From: UBA11891 sp003533785
GTDB taxonomy: Bacteria; Bacteroidota; Bacteroidia; Flavobacteriales; Flavobacteriaceae
DNA: 64,000 nucleotides
Direction: 5' to 3'
Assembly: GCA_949511625.1 (NCBI GenBank)
Contig: CATFEX010000023.1
Location: forward strand, 1-64,000
Both the position numbers and the translations under genes were made by a program. The notes below the pieces were generated by a model. The model did not search any database, was not told the origin of the DNA, and saw only the letters and a list, made by a program, of their open reading frames with translations. Shown here one piece after another: positions 1-8,221 of the stretch. The stretch's first letter is position 1, and the number at the start of each line of letters is the position of its first letter.

Positions 1-792
1 ATCCCAGTCACTTTCATAAATAACCTCTTGTTTTCCAGATTCAATTTCATAGGATTTCAAATAGGAAAATTCTTTTCCCACATCAGTAATAAAGAAAAAG
101 GTGGTGTTGTCGTCAGAAAAACCGGCACTACTATAGCTGCCAGCCCCATCTGATACTTGAGTTAAGGCACGGGTCTGATTATCGAACAAATAGAAATCGT
201 TGGTACTGGTTGTGGTATACTTCGATAAAAGAAAGTAACGCTCATTATTGGATACGGACTCAACAGATAGATTTTGTTGGTTTTCATACATCAAAATAGG
301 GTCCCACTCATCAACTTTCATTTTATACAAATCGAAGAACCGTTCGTCTCGTTTATTGGATTGGTAATAGAAGCATGTGCGGTCTTTAGACCAGCCAAAA
401 AATCGCGCTTTTTCTGTTTCTTCTGGGGTCAGATCTACCGTGCTATTGTCCTCTTTTAAAAGATATATATGGGATATTTCATTACCCCCTTTGTCGGCAG
501 AATAGAGTAGTGCATTGGAATTGGGGATATAGCTCAGAGCATAAAAAGATTCCGTATCCGATTGGGTACGCTGAGAAGTTTCTCCACTGTTAATATCGAC
601 TTCATAGACATTGTAGATACCGCTAGCGTTGCTGGTGAAAGCGAGTTTGCTCTCATCACTAGAAAAATAACCACCGCCTATGGAGATGTTTTTGAAGAAT
701 AGGTCAATGTCGTATTGTGCAATGGATTTCGATGCTGTATCCTCGCAGCTGTATATAAGTAGGAGGGCTGCACCTATCAATAATCTTTTCAT
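1..792 (-). CDS. S9-type (prolyl oligopeptidase/DPP-like) peptidase lipoprotein, N-terminal part
   Basis: The minus-strand frame from the ATG at 792 is open to the window edge, giving 264 visible residues; the C-terminus lies outside. The first 16 residues form a lipoprotein signal (KR, hydrophobic stretch, lipobox LIYSC, lipidated Cys16), so it is probably anchored in the outer or inner membrane facing the periplasm. The rest is a series of beta-propeller-like blades with phrases such as KLAFTSNASG, LLYSADKGG and FYYQSNKRDERF. These are typical of the N-terminal propeller of S9 peptidases (DPP-IV/acylaminoacyl peptidase group). The catalytic Ser-Asp-His domain would be in the missing part, so peptidase activity is inferred; a TolB-like propeller lipoprotein is the main alternative. 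Confidence 0.72.
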   Translation of the reverse strand, partial: MKRLLIGAALLLIYSCEDTASKSIAQYDIDLFFKNISIGGGYFSSDESKLAFTSNASGIYNVYEVDINSGETSQRTQSDTESFYALSYIPNSNALLYSADKGGNEISHIYLLKEDNSTVDLTPEETEKARFFGWSKDRTCFYYQSNKRDERFFDLYKMKVDEWDPILMYENQQNLSVESVSNNERYFLLSKYTTTSTNDFYLFDNQTRALTQVSDGAGSYSSAGFSDDNTTFFFITDVGKEFSYLKSYEIESGKQEVIYESDWD

Positions 793-809
793 AAGAATGT
801 TTGTAGCCC

Positions 810-842
810 CCAAGATACGAATCCCATGGAATTTGTTTCAAA
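810..842 (-). promoter_or_regulatory. Predicted promoter of the S9 peptidase gene
   Basis: On the minus strand a TTTG (839-842) is followed after 21 bases by TATCTTGG (810-817), one mismatch from the Bacteroidota -7 consensus TAnnTTTG. The -33/-7 spacing is normal and the predicted leader is about 15 bases. Inference from pattern only. Confidence 0.45.
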
Positions 843-850
843 TGAGAACG

Positions 851-1432
851 TCAGCGATAAAAATTATTTTTTTGGAGATACAGTCCATTCTCAACTGGAA
901 GCAGCGCACTAACATCTTGTCCCGATTTGATTTGTTCTCGGATATTAGTAGCAGAGATATTCATTTTAGGAGCATCCACAAATCGAATATTGGGATGTTT
1001 AATAAAGCGCTCTGGTATAGTTCCTAGATGCTGCCTTGGATAGACCCTCAAGCCAAAATTCTTAAGAATTGATTCATGCCCTTTCCAATGGTGAAAAGAA
1101 GCCAAATTATCTTCACCAATCAATAGGACAAATTCTAGGTCAGTGTATTTTTCATTTAAAGCCCTAAGGGTATCAATACTATAATTAGGTCGGGGTAGGT
1201 CAAACTCTATATCTGAAGAATAAAGCTGGGCATGAGGTTCGCAAGCACGTTTGACCATCTCCAGGCGATAAAAGTCATTGAGGAGTACTTCATTAGTTTT
1301 AAACGGGTTCTGAGGGGTCACAATCAGCCATACTTCTTCTACCTCCGTTTGTGAAACAAAATAGTGGGCCAATTCCATATGCCCCAAGTGAATGGGGTTG
1401 AAGGTTCCGAAAAAGAGCCCTATTTTTTTCAT
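851..1432 (-). CDS. nadD: Nicotinate-nucleotide adenylyltransferase
   Basis: This enzyme adenylates nicotinate mononucleotide with ATP to form deamido-NAD in cytosolic NAD synthesis. The 193-residue protein has the family length. It shows the nucleotidyltransferase signature GTFNPIHLGH at residues 9-18 (HxGH at 15-18) and the second signature SATNIR at 160-165, which binds the ATP phosphates. It follows gmk by 21 bases in the order yicC-gmk-nadD, common in Bacteroidota. A TACCTTTG -7 box lies in that gap, so nadD may have its own, nearly leaderless transcript besides read-through. Start chosen at the only ATG that gives MKKIGLFFGTF. Confidence 0.95.
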   Translation of the reverse strand: MKKIGLFFGTFNPIHLGHMELAHYFVSQTEVEEVWLIVTPQNPFKTNEVLLNDFYRLEMVKRACEPHAQLYSSDIEFDLPRPNYSIDTLRALNEKYTDLEFVLLIGEDNLASFHHWKGHESILKNFGLRVYPRQHLGTIPERFIKHPNIRFVDAPKMNISATNIREQIKSGQDVSALLPVENGLYLQKNNFYR

Positions 1433-1436
1433 GTAT

Positions 1437-1444
1437 CAAAGGTA
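1437..1444 (-). promoter_or_regulatory. -7 box directly before nadD
   Basis: The minus strand reads TACCTTTG, a full match to TAnnTTTG, and only four bases separate it from the nadD ATG. No clear -33 TTG is visible. If used, transcription would begin at or next to the start codon. Confidence 0.45.
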
Positions 1445-1453
1445 GGAATTCCC

Positions 1454-2029
1454 TTAGGACTCTAAGAAATCATGCACTGCTTTACCGACTTCTTCTTTGG
1501 CTGTTTCTAGGTCATCATTGACGATCACTTTATCAAACTGATTGGCTAGATCTAACTCTTTTGTGGCTTTGGTAAGGCGTTCTTTAATTTTTTTCTCATT
1601 ATCGGTGCCTCTCCCGCGAAGGCGTTTTTCTAATTCAGACAGGGATGGAGGCTGGATAAATAGTGCTAAGCACTGGTCTGGATACTGCCGTTTAACGTTG
1701 AGACCACCAACTACATCGATATCAAAAAGAACGGTTTTACCAGTCTTCCAGAGTCGATCCACTTCGGATCGAAGGGTACCGTAGAACGTCCCTTCATAAA
1801 CTTCTTCATATTCCAAAAAAGCATTTTCAGCAATCTTTTCACGGAATGAATTTTCAGACATAAAGAAATAGTCAACCCCATCTTTTTCTTTCCCCCTAGG
1901 AGGTCTAGAGGTGGCGGAGATAGAGAATCCGATAGGGAGACCCTGTTGAAGTAAGTGGTGTACAAGGGTAGTTTTGCCACTGCCTGAGGGTGCTGAAAAA
2001 ACAACAAGTTTTCCAGAATCAGAGGACAT
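1454..2029 (-). CDS. gmk: Guanylate kinase
   Basis: Guanylate kinase phosphorylates GMP (and dGMP) with ATP to GDP in the cytosol. The 191-residue length fits the family. The P-loop APSGSGKTTL is at residues 13-22. The GMP-binding segment begins with SATSRPPRGKEKDGVDYFF and continues with YGTLRSEV, both diagnostic. The start overlaps the end of yicC by 11 bases, so the two are translationally coupled; this pairing is conserved in many bacteria. No odd features. Confidence 0.96.
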   Translation of the reverse strand: MSSDSGKLVVFSAPSGSGKTTLVHHLLQQGLPIGFSISATSRPPRGKEKDGVDYFFMSENSFREKIAENAFLEYEEVYEGTFYGTLRSEVDRLWKTGKTVLFDIDVVGGLNVKRQYPDQCLALFIQPPSLSELEKRLRGRGTDNEKKIKERLTKATKELDLANQFDKVIVNDDLETAKEEVGKAVHDFLES

Positions 2030-2873
2030 TGAGTAATTGTTCCTTTATTTTTTCTAACTCGTCTTTCATTTGAACAACAATTTTTTGAAGACTGGCATCA
2101 TTAGCCTTAGAGCCGATGGTATTGATTTCTCGACCTATTTCTTGGGAGACAAAGCCCAGTTTTTTACCCTGAGCAACACCAGTGGTTGCAATTTCGTTAA
2201 AATAACTAAGGTGATTTTCCAAACGAACTCTCTCTTCTGTGATATCCAATTTTTCTAAATAGTAAATGAGTTCTTGCTCAAAACGATTGTCATCAACCTT
2301 GGCTTGGAGTTCTTTTAACTGGATTTGTATGCGCTCTTTGATTCGATCGATTCGTTGGGTTTCGATCGTACTTATTTCGGCCAAATAATCACCAATCTTG
2401 GTAATGCGTTCCAAAATATCTTTTTGCAGACTCCCCCCCTCTTGCTTTCTGTATTCCACAATCTTCTGAAGTACTGTTTTGGCGAGAGAGAGAACAGCTT
2501 TTTTTTCTAGCCCACTAATAGATTCTCTTTCTGTTTTTAGGGTGTCTGGAAGTCGAATAGCGATTTTTAACTTTTCACTTTCATCCAAATCAAAAGAAGC
2601 CAATTGATTCATATAGGCTTGGACTATTGGTAAATTGATTTCTGTAGCGTTTTCTCCGCCGTTGGCTTCATAGAAAAGGGCAAGATCAACCTTACCTCTA
2701 TTCAATGTTTGTATGATTATTTTCCGAAACTCGGGCTCCAATTCCTTATAGAAACTGGGCAGTCGTGTATTCAAATCCAAATTCTTGCTGTTGAGCGAAC
2801 GAATTTCGAGGCTTATTTTTTTATCTTCAAAAGTGGTCTCAGATTTACCAAAACCGGTCATGGATTGCATCAT
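2019..2873 (-). CDS. YicC/YloC family endoribonuclease
   Basis: A 284-residue protein of the YicC family, whose members are reported as endoribonucleases. The N-terminus MQSMTGFGKSE, the phrase EIRSLNSKNLDLNTRLP near residues 24-40, and the C-terminal QEIGREINTIGSKANDA block are family hallmarks. The middle is helical and charged. Two adjacent ATGs (2873 and 2870) could serve as start. It lies 9 bases after the DUF1080 gene, so it may be co-transcribed with the sugar operon, and it overlaps gmk downstream. RNase activity is family knowledge, not visible here. Confidence 0.9.
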   Translation of the reverse strand: MMQSMTGFGKSETTFEDKKISLEIRSLNSKNLDLNTRLPSFYKELEPEFRKIIIQTLNRGKVDLALFYEANGGENATEINLPIVQAYMNQLASFDLDESEKLKIAIRLPDTLKTERESISGLEKKAVLSLAKTVLQKIVEYRKQEGGSLQKDILERITKIGDYLAEISTIETQRIDRIKERIQIQLKELQAKVDDNRFEQELIYYLEKLDITEERVRLENHLSYFNEIATTGVAQGKKLGFVSQEIGREINTIGSKANDASLQKIVVQMKDELEKIKEQLLNVL

Positions 2874-2882
2874 GACACGAAG

Positions 2883-3644
2883 TTACTGGATTTCTCGGAT
2901 TTTAATGTTTCTATAGGATACGATATTCCCGTGATCTTGAAGTCCAATTTTACCGGTTTTAAATTTTCCGAAATCAGGCGCTTCTACATAGTTATAGGCT
3001 TCCAAATTTTTAAATTTAGACTCCCTTACTAAGGCATCCCAGTTCTCACCGTGAGGTTCGTAAGTGACAATTTCAATCCCATTGAGTTTTACACTTGCTT
3101 TATTTGTCTGGTGGTTTACCTGAAGGAGTAGATGATTCCATTCGCCAGCAGGTTTGCAAGCCTCCGAACGAGGTTGAATCATATCGTAGAGGGCGCCTGC
3201 TTGATGGTATTTGGGTTTGATAAATGCATCTTCATGACGCTCGTTATCCAGCACCTGAATTTCTGGCCCCGTTAGATAGGGTTCTATATATTTGTCAGAT
3301 TCTATAACACCATAAAAAATTCCACTGTTTCCAGCCTCACTGATTTTCCATTCTAGCGAAAGCTCAAAGTTGGTGTATTCCGCTTGAGTTACAATATTTT
3401 GTGGGGAATGCCCTTTTACGGGGCGAAAAACTAAATTCTCTCCTTCAATATACCAATCTTGGCTCATTTCGCCATCTCCGTTGTAGAGATGCCAAGCATC
3501 CGTATCGCTTCCATCGAAGAGATTTTCCCATTGTTGCTTCATTTGCTGGGTGATGGGTTCCTCTTTTTTTTCTGATTTTTTAGGGGGACTATCGCAGAAG
3601 CTTAAGTTGAATAAAACGATACCTGTCCATAGAATTGTTTTCAT
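2883..3644 (-). CDS. DUF1080 (3-keto-disaccharide hydrolase-type) lipoprotein
   Basis: A 253-residue protein with a lipoprotein signal (lipobox LSFC, Cys17) and a single concanavalin/LamG-like DUF1080 domain. Diagnostic phrases are NSGIFYGV, GPEIQVLDN and the C-terminal GKIGLQDHGNIVSYRNIKI. Some DUF1080 proteins act on 3-keto sugars made from glycosides, cleaving them by elimination or hydration. It is last in a five-gene minus-strand operon with two TIM-barrel enzymes, an oxidoreductase and a permease. It probably acts in the periplasm on sugar oxidised by the nearby GMC complex. The charged linker (KKSEKKEE) after the Cys is typical of surface or periplasmic lipoproteins. The substrate cannot be read from the sequence. 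Confidence 0.85.
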   Translation of the reverse strand: MKTILWTGIVLFNLSFCDSPPKKSEKKEEPITQQMKQQWENLFDGSDTDAWHLYNGDGEMSQDWYIEGENLVFRPVKGHSPQNIVTQAEYTNFELSLEWKISEAGNSGIFYGVIESDKYIEPYLTGPEIQVLDNERHEDAFIKPKYHQAGALYDMIQPRSEACKPAGEWNHLLLQVNHQTNKASVKLNGIEIVTYEPHGENWDALVRESKFKNLEAYNYVEAPDFGKFKTGKIGLQDHGNIVSYRNIKIREIQ

Positions 3645-3655
3645 AGATGAGTAAT

Positions 3656-4708
3656 TTAAAGATTTAGGATTTTTTTTAATAATTCGGGATCCGTCTGCCC
3701 TCCTGCAAAATCATCAAACACTTTTTGCGTGGCTTCAATGATATGAGATTGAATAAAAGGAGCCCCTTCACGGGCTCCTTGCTCAGGGCTTTTAATACAG
3801 CATTCCCATTCCATAACGGCCCATACATCACAACCGTATTCCGTGAGTTTGGTGAATATTGTTTTAAAATCAATTTGCCCATCCCCAGGGGAGCGATAAC
3901 GCCCTGCTCGATCTTTCCAATCCCCATAGCCACCAAAAGCTCCTTTCTTTCCATTGGGTTTGAATTCAGAGTCTTTGACATGAAAGGCTTTGATAAATTC
4001 GTGATAGTGATCAATGTAGGTTAGATAATCGAGTTGTTGTAATACAAAATGGCTAGGATCATAGAGTATATTGACTCGTTTGTGATTGTTGGTAGCTTCT
4101 AAAAATCGTTCGAAAGTAACCCCATCGTGCAGGTCTTCACCGGGATGAATTTCATAACAGACATCGACACCATTTTCTTCGTAAACATCTAAAATGGGCA
4201 TCCAGCGCTTGGCAAGTTCTTCAAACCCCATTTCCACAAGTCCAGCTGGGCGCTGTGGCCAAGGATGCCAGGTATGCCAAAGGAGGGCTCCTGAGAAAGT
4301 AGCATGGTTTTTCAGACCCAATCGACGGGATGCGATTGCAGCTTTTTTCACAGTTTCAATGGCCCATTCTGTTCTTGATTTGGGGTTGTTTTTATAGGCA
4401 TCGGGTGCGAAATTGTCAAACATTAAGTCATAGGCTGGATGAACCGCAACCAGTTGCCCTTGCAAATGGGTGGACAGCTCAGTAATCTCCAATCCATAAC
4501 TGTTAATTTTTCCTTTGAGTTCATCGCAATAGGTTTGGCTTTCAGCGGCTTGATCCAAATCGATTAAAAAATGTTCCCAAGTTGGGATTTGTATGCCTTT
4601 ATAACCCAAGTCCGCAGCCCATTGACATAATCCTTCAAGGGAGTTAAAAGGCGCTTGTTGATCCACAAATTGGGCTAAGAATACCGCGGGTCCTTTAATT
4701 GTTTTCAT
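3656..4708 (-). CDS. Cytosolic TIM-barrel sugar isomerase/epimerase-like enzyme
   Basis: A 350-residue xylose-isomerase-like TIM barrel without a signal peptide. Likely metal ligands stand where the family has them: Glu187 (EIHPGE), Asp217/His220 (YDPSH), His243 (FHVKD) and Glu300 (VMEWE). Relatives are annotated sugar phosphate isomerase/epimerase, and some act on 3-keto glycosides or C-glycosides. Spacing is 9 bases to the Gfo/Idh/MocA gene upstream and 11 to the DUF1080 gene downstream. The missing signal contrasts with the lipoprotein paralogue at 7107-8060 and suggests the cytosolic half of the same pathway. The precise reaction is unknown. Confidence 0.85.
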   Translation of the reverse strand: MKTIKGPAVFLAQFVDQQAPFNSLEGLCQWAADLGYKGIQIPTWEHFLIDLDQAAESQTYCDELKGKINSYGLEITELSTHLQGQLVAVHPAYDLMFDNFAPDAYKNNPKSRTEWAIETVKKAAIASRRLGLKNHATFSGALLWHTWHPWPQRPAGLVEMGFEELAKRWMPILDVYEENGVDVCYEIHPGEDLHDGVTFERFLEATNNHKRVNILYDPSHFVLQQLDYLTYIDHYHEFIKAFHVKDSEFKPNGKKGAFGGYGDWKDRAGRYRSPGDGQIDFKTIFTKLTEYGCDVWAVMEWECCIKSPEQGAREGAPFIQSHIIEATQKVFDDFAGGQTDPELLKKILNL

Positions 4709-4717
4709 GGGATTCGC

Positions 4718-5851
4718 TTATAACTGTGTCCATTGATTTCCTTCTTTATGCGAGGCAACTACTTGCTCGATGAATTTCATCCCTCGAGCTCCATCTTCCA
4801 AGCTGGGATATTCTCCTTCAAAAGCAGTTTCCCCTCGGATGGCTTTGGCTACCCCTTTGTATATATTCCCCATCGCATCAAACAAGCCTTCTGGATGTCC
4901 CGAAGGCACTTTTGCACCATCTTGGGCGATAGCAGAATTGTAGGCATTACCCCGTTTAAAGGTTTGAAAAGGTTGATGATCGGTAAGGTGGTGCAAATAG
5001 TTGGGGTTTTCTTGTTCCCATTTTAGTCCACCCTTCTCACCATAAATGGCTACCGTAAAATTATTTTCCTCTCCTGTTGCTATTTGACTGGCTCGAATTA
5101 CTCCCTTCGATTGATTGTTAAGACGCACCAATATTGTTCCATCAATATCCATAGGATTGTCTTCATAGAGGTAGTTAAGATCGGCTAAAAGTTCAGTTAC
5201 CTTGAGGGCAGTCACGTATTCAAGCATATCAAAAGCGTGAGTGCCAATATCACCAATGCAACAGCTCAATCCTGATTTGTTGGGCTGCAATCGCCAGGTG
5301 TTTTGTCGGGCTTCGGTATCGTGGATGATAGGATTGATCCATCCTTGATAGTATTGTAAGTCTACTTTTTGCACTTTTCCAATGGCTCCTTTTTCAATCA
5401 AATGTTTCATTTGACGGATCATCGGATAGCCAGTATAGGTATAGGTGACAGCGAAAACAGTTTGCATCTTTGCTTGAAGTGCAACCAATTCTTGGGCTTC
5501 TGCATAGGTGGTTGTCAAAGGCTTTTCACAAATGACATGAAAACCGTTTTCCAGTAACTGTTTCGCCATTGGGTAGTGTAAAAAGTTTGGAGTCAATACT
5601 GAAACGGCTTCAATTCGTTCTTCTTCTGGGAGCTTTCTCTCCCCTTCCATCATGGCATCTATAGATTCATAGATCCGACTCAAATCCAAGCCTAAGGATT
5701 CAGCAAAATCTATATTTTCTCTAGGATTGGGATTGAAACATCCACCAATGATTTTATACCGATCGTGCATGGAGGAGGCAATTCGGTGTACAATTCCAAT
5801 GAGGGAATCACCCCCTCCACCAAGAATCCCCAATTTGATTTTGTTTTTCAT
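4718..5851 (-). CDS. Gfo/Idh/MocA family NAD(P)-dependent oxidoreductase
   Basis: A 377-residue two-domain dehydrogenase. The N-terminal Rossmann domain starts GILGGGG (residues 8-14), an unusually glycine-rich version of GxGxxG. The catalytic lysine motif CEKPL is at 108-112. The C-terminal domain carries GDIGTHAFD (200-208), with the conserved Asp201 and His205. Members oxidise or reduce sugar hydroxyls; those with nearby DUF1080 and TIM-barrel genes interconvert hydroxy and keto groups at C3. There is no signal peptide, so it is cytosolic. It lies 3 bases after the permease, so it is certainly in the same operon. Confidence 0.9.
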   Translation of the reverse strand: MKNKIKLGILGGGGDSLIGIVHRIASSMHDRYKIIGGCFNPNPRENIDFAESLGLDLSRIYESIDAMMEGERKLPEEERIEAVSVLTPNFLHYPMAKQLLENGFHVICEKPLTTTYAEAQELVALQAKMQTVFAVTYTYTGYPMIRQMKHLIEKGAIGKVQKVDLQYYQGWINPIIHDTEARQNTWRLQPNKSGLSCCIGDIGTHAFDMLEYVTALKVTELLADLNYLYEDNPMDIDGTILVRLNNQSKGVIRASQIATGEENNFTVAIYGEKGGLKWEQENPNYLHHLTDHQPFQTFKRGNAYNSAIAQDGAKVPSGHPEGLFDAMGNIYKGVAKAIRGETAFEGEYPSLEDGARGMKFIEQVVASHKEGNQWTQL

Positions 5852-5854
5852 AGG

Positions 5855-7087
5855 CTATTTGGCTTCGTTTAATGCTACTTTTTCATCTTTAAAAATAACG
5901 AAGAAAAGGATAAGTACCCCTACTGCAAATCCTGCGGGGAGTAACCAGATTTGATTCCAGTCGTTGGTGTCTCCTGCGGTATACAAATCAAAGATTTTAC
6001 CTGCGACCCAAAATCCGATTAACATTCCAACGCCGTAGGTGGCTAGCGTAATCATTCCTTGAGCAGCACTTTTAACTTTTTCTCCTGCTTTGAAATCGGT
6101 ATAAATTTGACCAGAAACAAAAAAGAAGTCATAACAGATTCCGTGTAATGCAATTCCGATCAAAAGCATAAAAGTCAATTCTCCCGCATCGCCATAGGCG
6201 AATAGGGTATAACGGATCGCCCACGCAGCCATTCCTACCAATAAGGTTTTTTTGAAACCAAAACGTTTAAAGAAAACGGGAAGCAATAATAAAAATAAGG
6301 CTTCACTCACTTGTCCAAGCGCCATCTTACCGGTTGGATTCGGCATGCCCATGTCTACTAGGAAAAGATTGGTATACTGGTAATAGAAAGCTAAAGGAAT
6401 ACAGATTAAGACAGAAGCAACAAAAAACATTAAAAAATTTCGATCTTTTAATAAACTCAAGGCATCGAGTCCCAAAATATCAGAAATACTAATTCCTTTG
6501 TTGTCTGACTTAGAAGGAGGTGTTTTGGGAAGGCTAAAGCTAAACAATCCCAATATGGCCGAAGCAACTGCGGTCATTAAGAAGGTATTTTTAAGAGCCC
6601 CATTTTCAATAGCAGAGGGACTGTCCCAATGGAAAAAGTAGCTGATAACCATTCCAGCTGTTACCCATCCAATAGTCCCAAAAACCCGAATATTTGAAAA
6701 TTCTTTAGCAGGGTCTTTCATTTGGAAAAAGGAAACAGAATTGACCAAAGCCAAAGTAGGCATATACGCCAGGTAATAGGCAAATACATAGGGATAAAAA
6801 AGTGAAAAATCAGAAGTGTCTGCCATCAGATACATCAGTCCTGCCCCGATTAAGTGCAGTATTCCTAAAATCCTTTCGGCATTAAAATAACGATCGGCAA
6901 TTAATCCAATAAAGAAAGGTGCGATAATCGCTCCCCAAGATTGGGTTGAAAATGCCAACGCAGATTCAGACCCACTTGCGTTGAGGTTGCTGTTAAGAAA
7001 CGTTCCGAAAGTAACCCACCATGCTCCCCATATAAAAAACTCCAAGAACATCATTAGAGAGAGTTGAAATCGTGTCTTTGTATTCAT
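5855..7087 (-). CDS. MFS permease of the nucleoside:H+ symporter type, probable sugar importer
   Basis: A 410-residue inner-membrane transporter with about 12 hydrophobic segments, starting MNTKTRFQLSLMMFLEFFIWGAWW. This is the signature N-terminus of the NupG/XapB-like major facilitator branch common in Bacteroidota sugar operons. Although the family is named for nucleoside uptake, its position between a periplasmic TIM-barrel lipoprotein and cytosolic sugar enzymes argues for import of a sugar, keto-sugar or glycoside product. That substrate is an inference. It begins 19 bases after the lipoprotein gene. No unusual features. Confidence 0.88.
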   Translation of the reverse strand: MNTKTRFQLSLMMFLEFFIWGAWWVTFGTFLNSNLNASGSESALAFSTQSWGAIIAPFFIGLIADRYFNAERILGILHLIGAGLMYLMADTSDFSLFYPYVFAYYLAYMPTLALVNSVSFFQMKDPAKEFSNIRVFGTIGWVTAGMVISYFFHWDSPSAIENGALKNTFLMTAVASAILGLFSFSLPKTPPSKSDNKGISISDILGLDALSLLKDRNFLMFFVASVLICIPLAFYYQYTNLFLVDMGMPNPTGKMALGQVSEALFLLLLPVFFKRFGFKKTLLVGMAAWAIRYTLFAYGDAGELTFMLLIGIALHGICYDFFFVSGQIYTDFKAGEKVKSAAQGMITLATYGVGMLIGFWVAGKIFDLYTAGDTNDWNQIWLLPAGFAVGVLILFFVIFKDEKVALNEAK

Positions 7088-7106
7088 TTTGGTTTATTTA
7101 TGGTTT

Positions 7107-8060
7107 TTAGTTTAAGTTTTGAGCGGTTTGCAGAAGAAGGTTTCTAGTTGCTGCAATTCCTTCGGGTTCTGCAAGCTTGTTTCCTTCATACTCCACACCG
7201 ATAAAGCCAGTATACCCTGCATTTCTGACGAGTTTGAGCATCTTGGCATAGTCAATATTAACTTCGTTGCCATTGGAATCAAATTCATAAGACTTGGCAC
7301 TGACAGCAAAAGCTTTTGTGAGCATTTCTTCAACTCCCTTATAAATAGGATATTTTTTAGGACAATCACCATTGATTCCACCCCAGTCGGATTCCAAACA
7401 AAAGTTTCCAAAATCTGGTAGTGTTCCACAGTTGGGGAGATTGATAGCATTGATTACTTCCATTAATAAACCCGCATTTGAAGACAAGCCACCATGGTTT
7501 TCTACAATAACATTGATATTGTAGGGGGCAGCTTGCTTGGCCAGTTCGGTCAAGCCCAAGATTGAGGTTTTCTTCCATGTTTCCACATCATCCGTTCCCT
7601 TAAGGTTGACACGAACGGAGCTACACCCCAACGCCGACGCAGCCTTGACCCAATCTATATGATTGGCGATGGCTTGGTTGCGTGCCTCCGGGTCTGGATC
7701 GGATAAATCTCCTTCGTCATCAATCATAATAAGTACATTTTCAATACCGTATTTTTCAGATTCTTGCTTGCTTTTGGCTACAAATTCCGCCAAGGCAGCG
7801 TCACGATCCTCAGCGTCACGTACGTCATAATACAATTGACTCACATATTCGATGCCCTCAAATTCCCATTCGGAGGCCAAGCGGGCAAATTCATATGGAG
7901 ATACCTTACCCTCTTCCACCCATTGGTTAAAGGACCATTGTGCTAATGATAACTTGAAAAAAGGCTCTTTTTTTTCGGGAGTACATTCCATAAAAAAAAC
8001 AACAGAAAACAAGATATATACAAGCTGTTTACCATTTTTTAAAATCTGAATTTTTTTCAT
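7107..8060 (-). CDS. TIM-barrel sugar isomerase/epimerase-like lipoprotein
   Basis: First gene of the minus-strand sugar operon. The 317-residue protein has a positively charged N-terminus, a hydrophobic stretch (about 12-25) and Cys26 in FMEC, a weak but plausible lipobox, so it is probably periplasmic. The mature part is a xylose-isomerase-like barrel with likely metal residues Glu188 (VENHG), Asp217 (LPDFGN) and Glu291 (VEYEG). An exported barrel beside an exported DUF1080 protein and a respiratory sugar dehydrogenase suggests it processes the keto sugar outside the cytosol. It is divergent from the GMC gene across 161 bases. Exact reaction unknown. Confidence 0.84.
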   Translation of the reverse strand: MKKIQILKNGKQLVYILFSVVFFMECTPEKKEPFFKLSLAQWSFNQWVEEGKVSPYEFARLASEWEFEGIEYVSQLYYDVRDAEDRDAALAEFVAKSKQESEKYGIENVLIMIDDEGDLSDPDPEARNQAIANHIDWVKAASALGCSSVRVNLKGTDDVETWKKTSILGLTELAKQAAPYNINVIVENHGGLSSNAGLLMEVINAINLPNCGTLPDFGNFCLESDWGGINGDCPKKYPIYKGVEEMLTKAFAVSAKSYEFDSNGNEVNIDYAKMLKLVRNAGYTGFIGVEYEGNKLAEPEGIAATRNLLLQTAQNLN

Positions 8061-8173
8061 AAGTCGTAATTTTGATGGGTTGGAAATGAGAAGTCCGCAA
8101 CCATAAGTTAATCCGTCGGTGAATTTAGAAAAAGTTTAGAGGAAAAATTAAGAAATAGATAAATAAATTCGCC

Positions 8174-8181
8174 TATATTTG
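8174..8181 (+). promoter_or_regulatory. -7 box of the GMC dehydrogenase operon
   Basis: TATATTTG matches TAnnTTTG exactly and lies 40 bases before the GMC start in the divergent intergenic region 8061-8221. No clear -33 element is visible. No full -7 match was found for the opposite operon in this gap. Confidence 0.5.
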
Positions 8182-8221
8182 AATTTACACTTAAGGAAGT
8201 CTTATCATAAAAAAATTTGGG

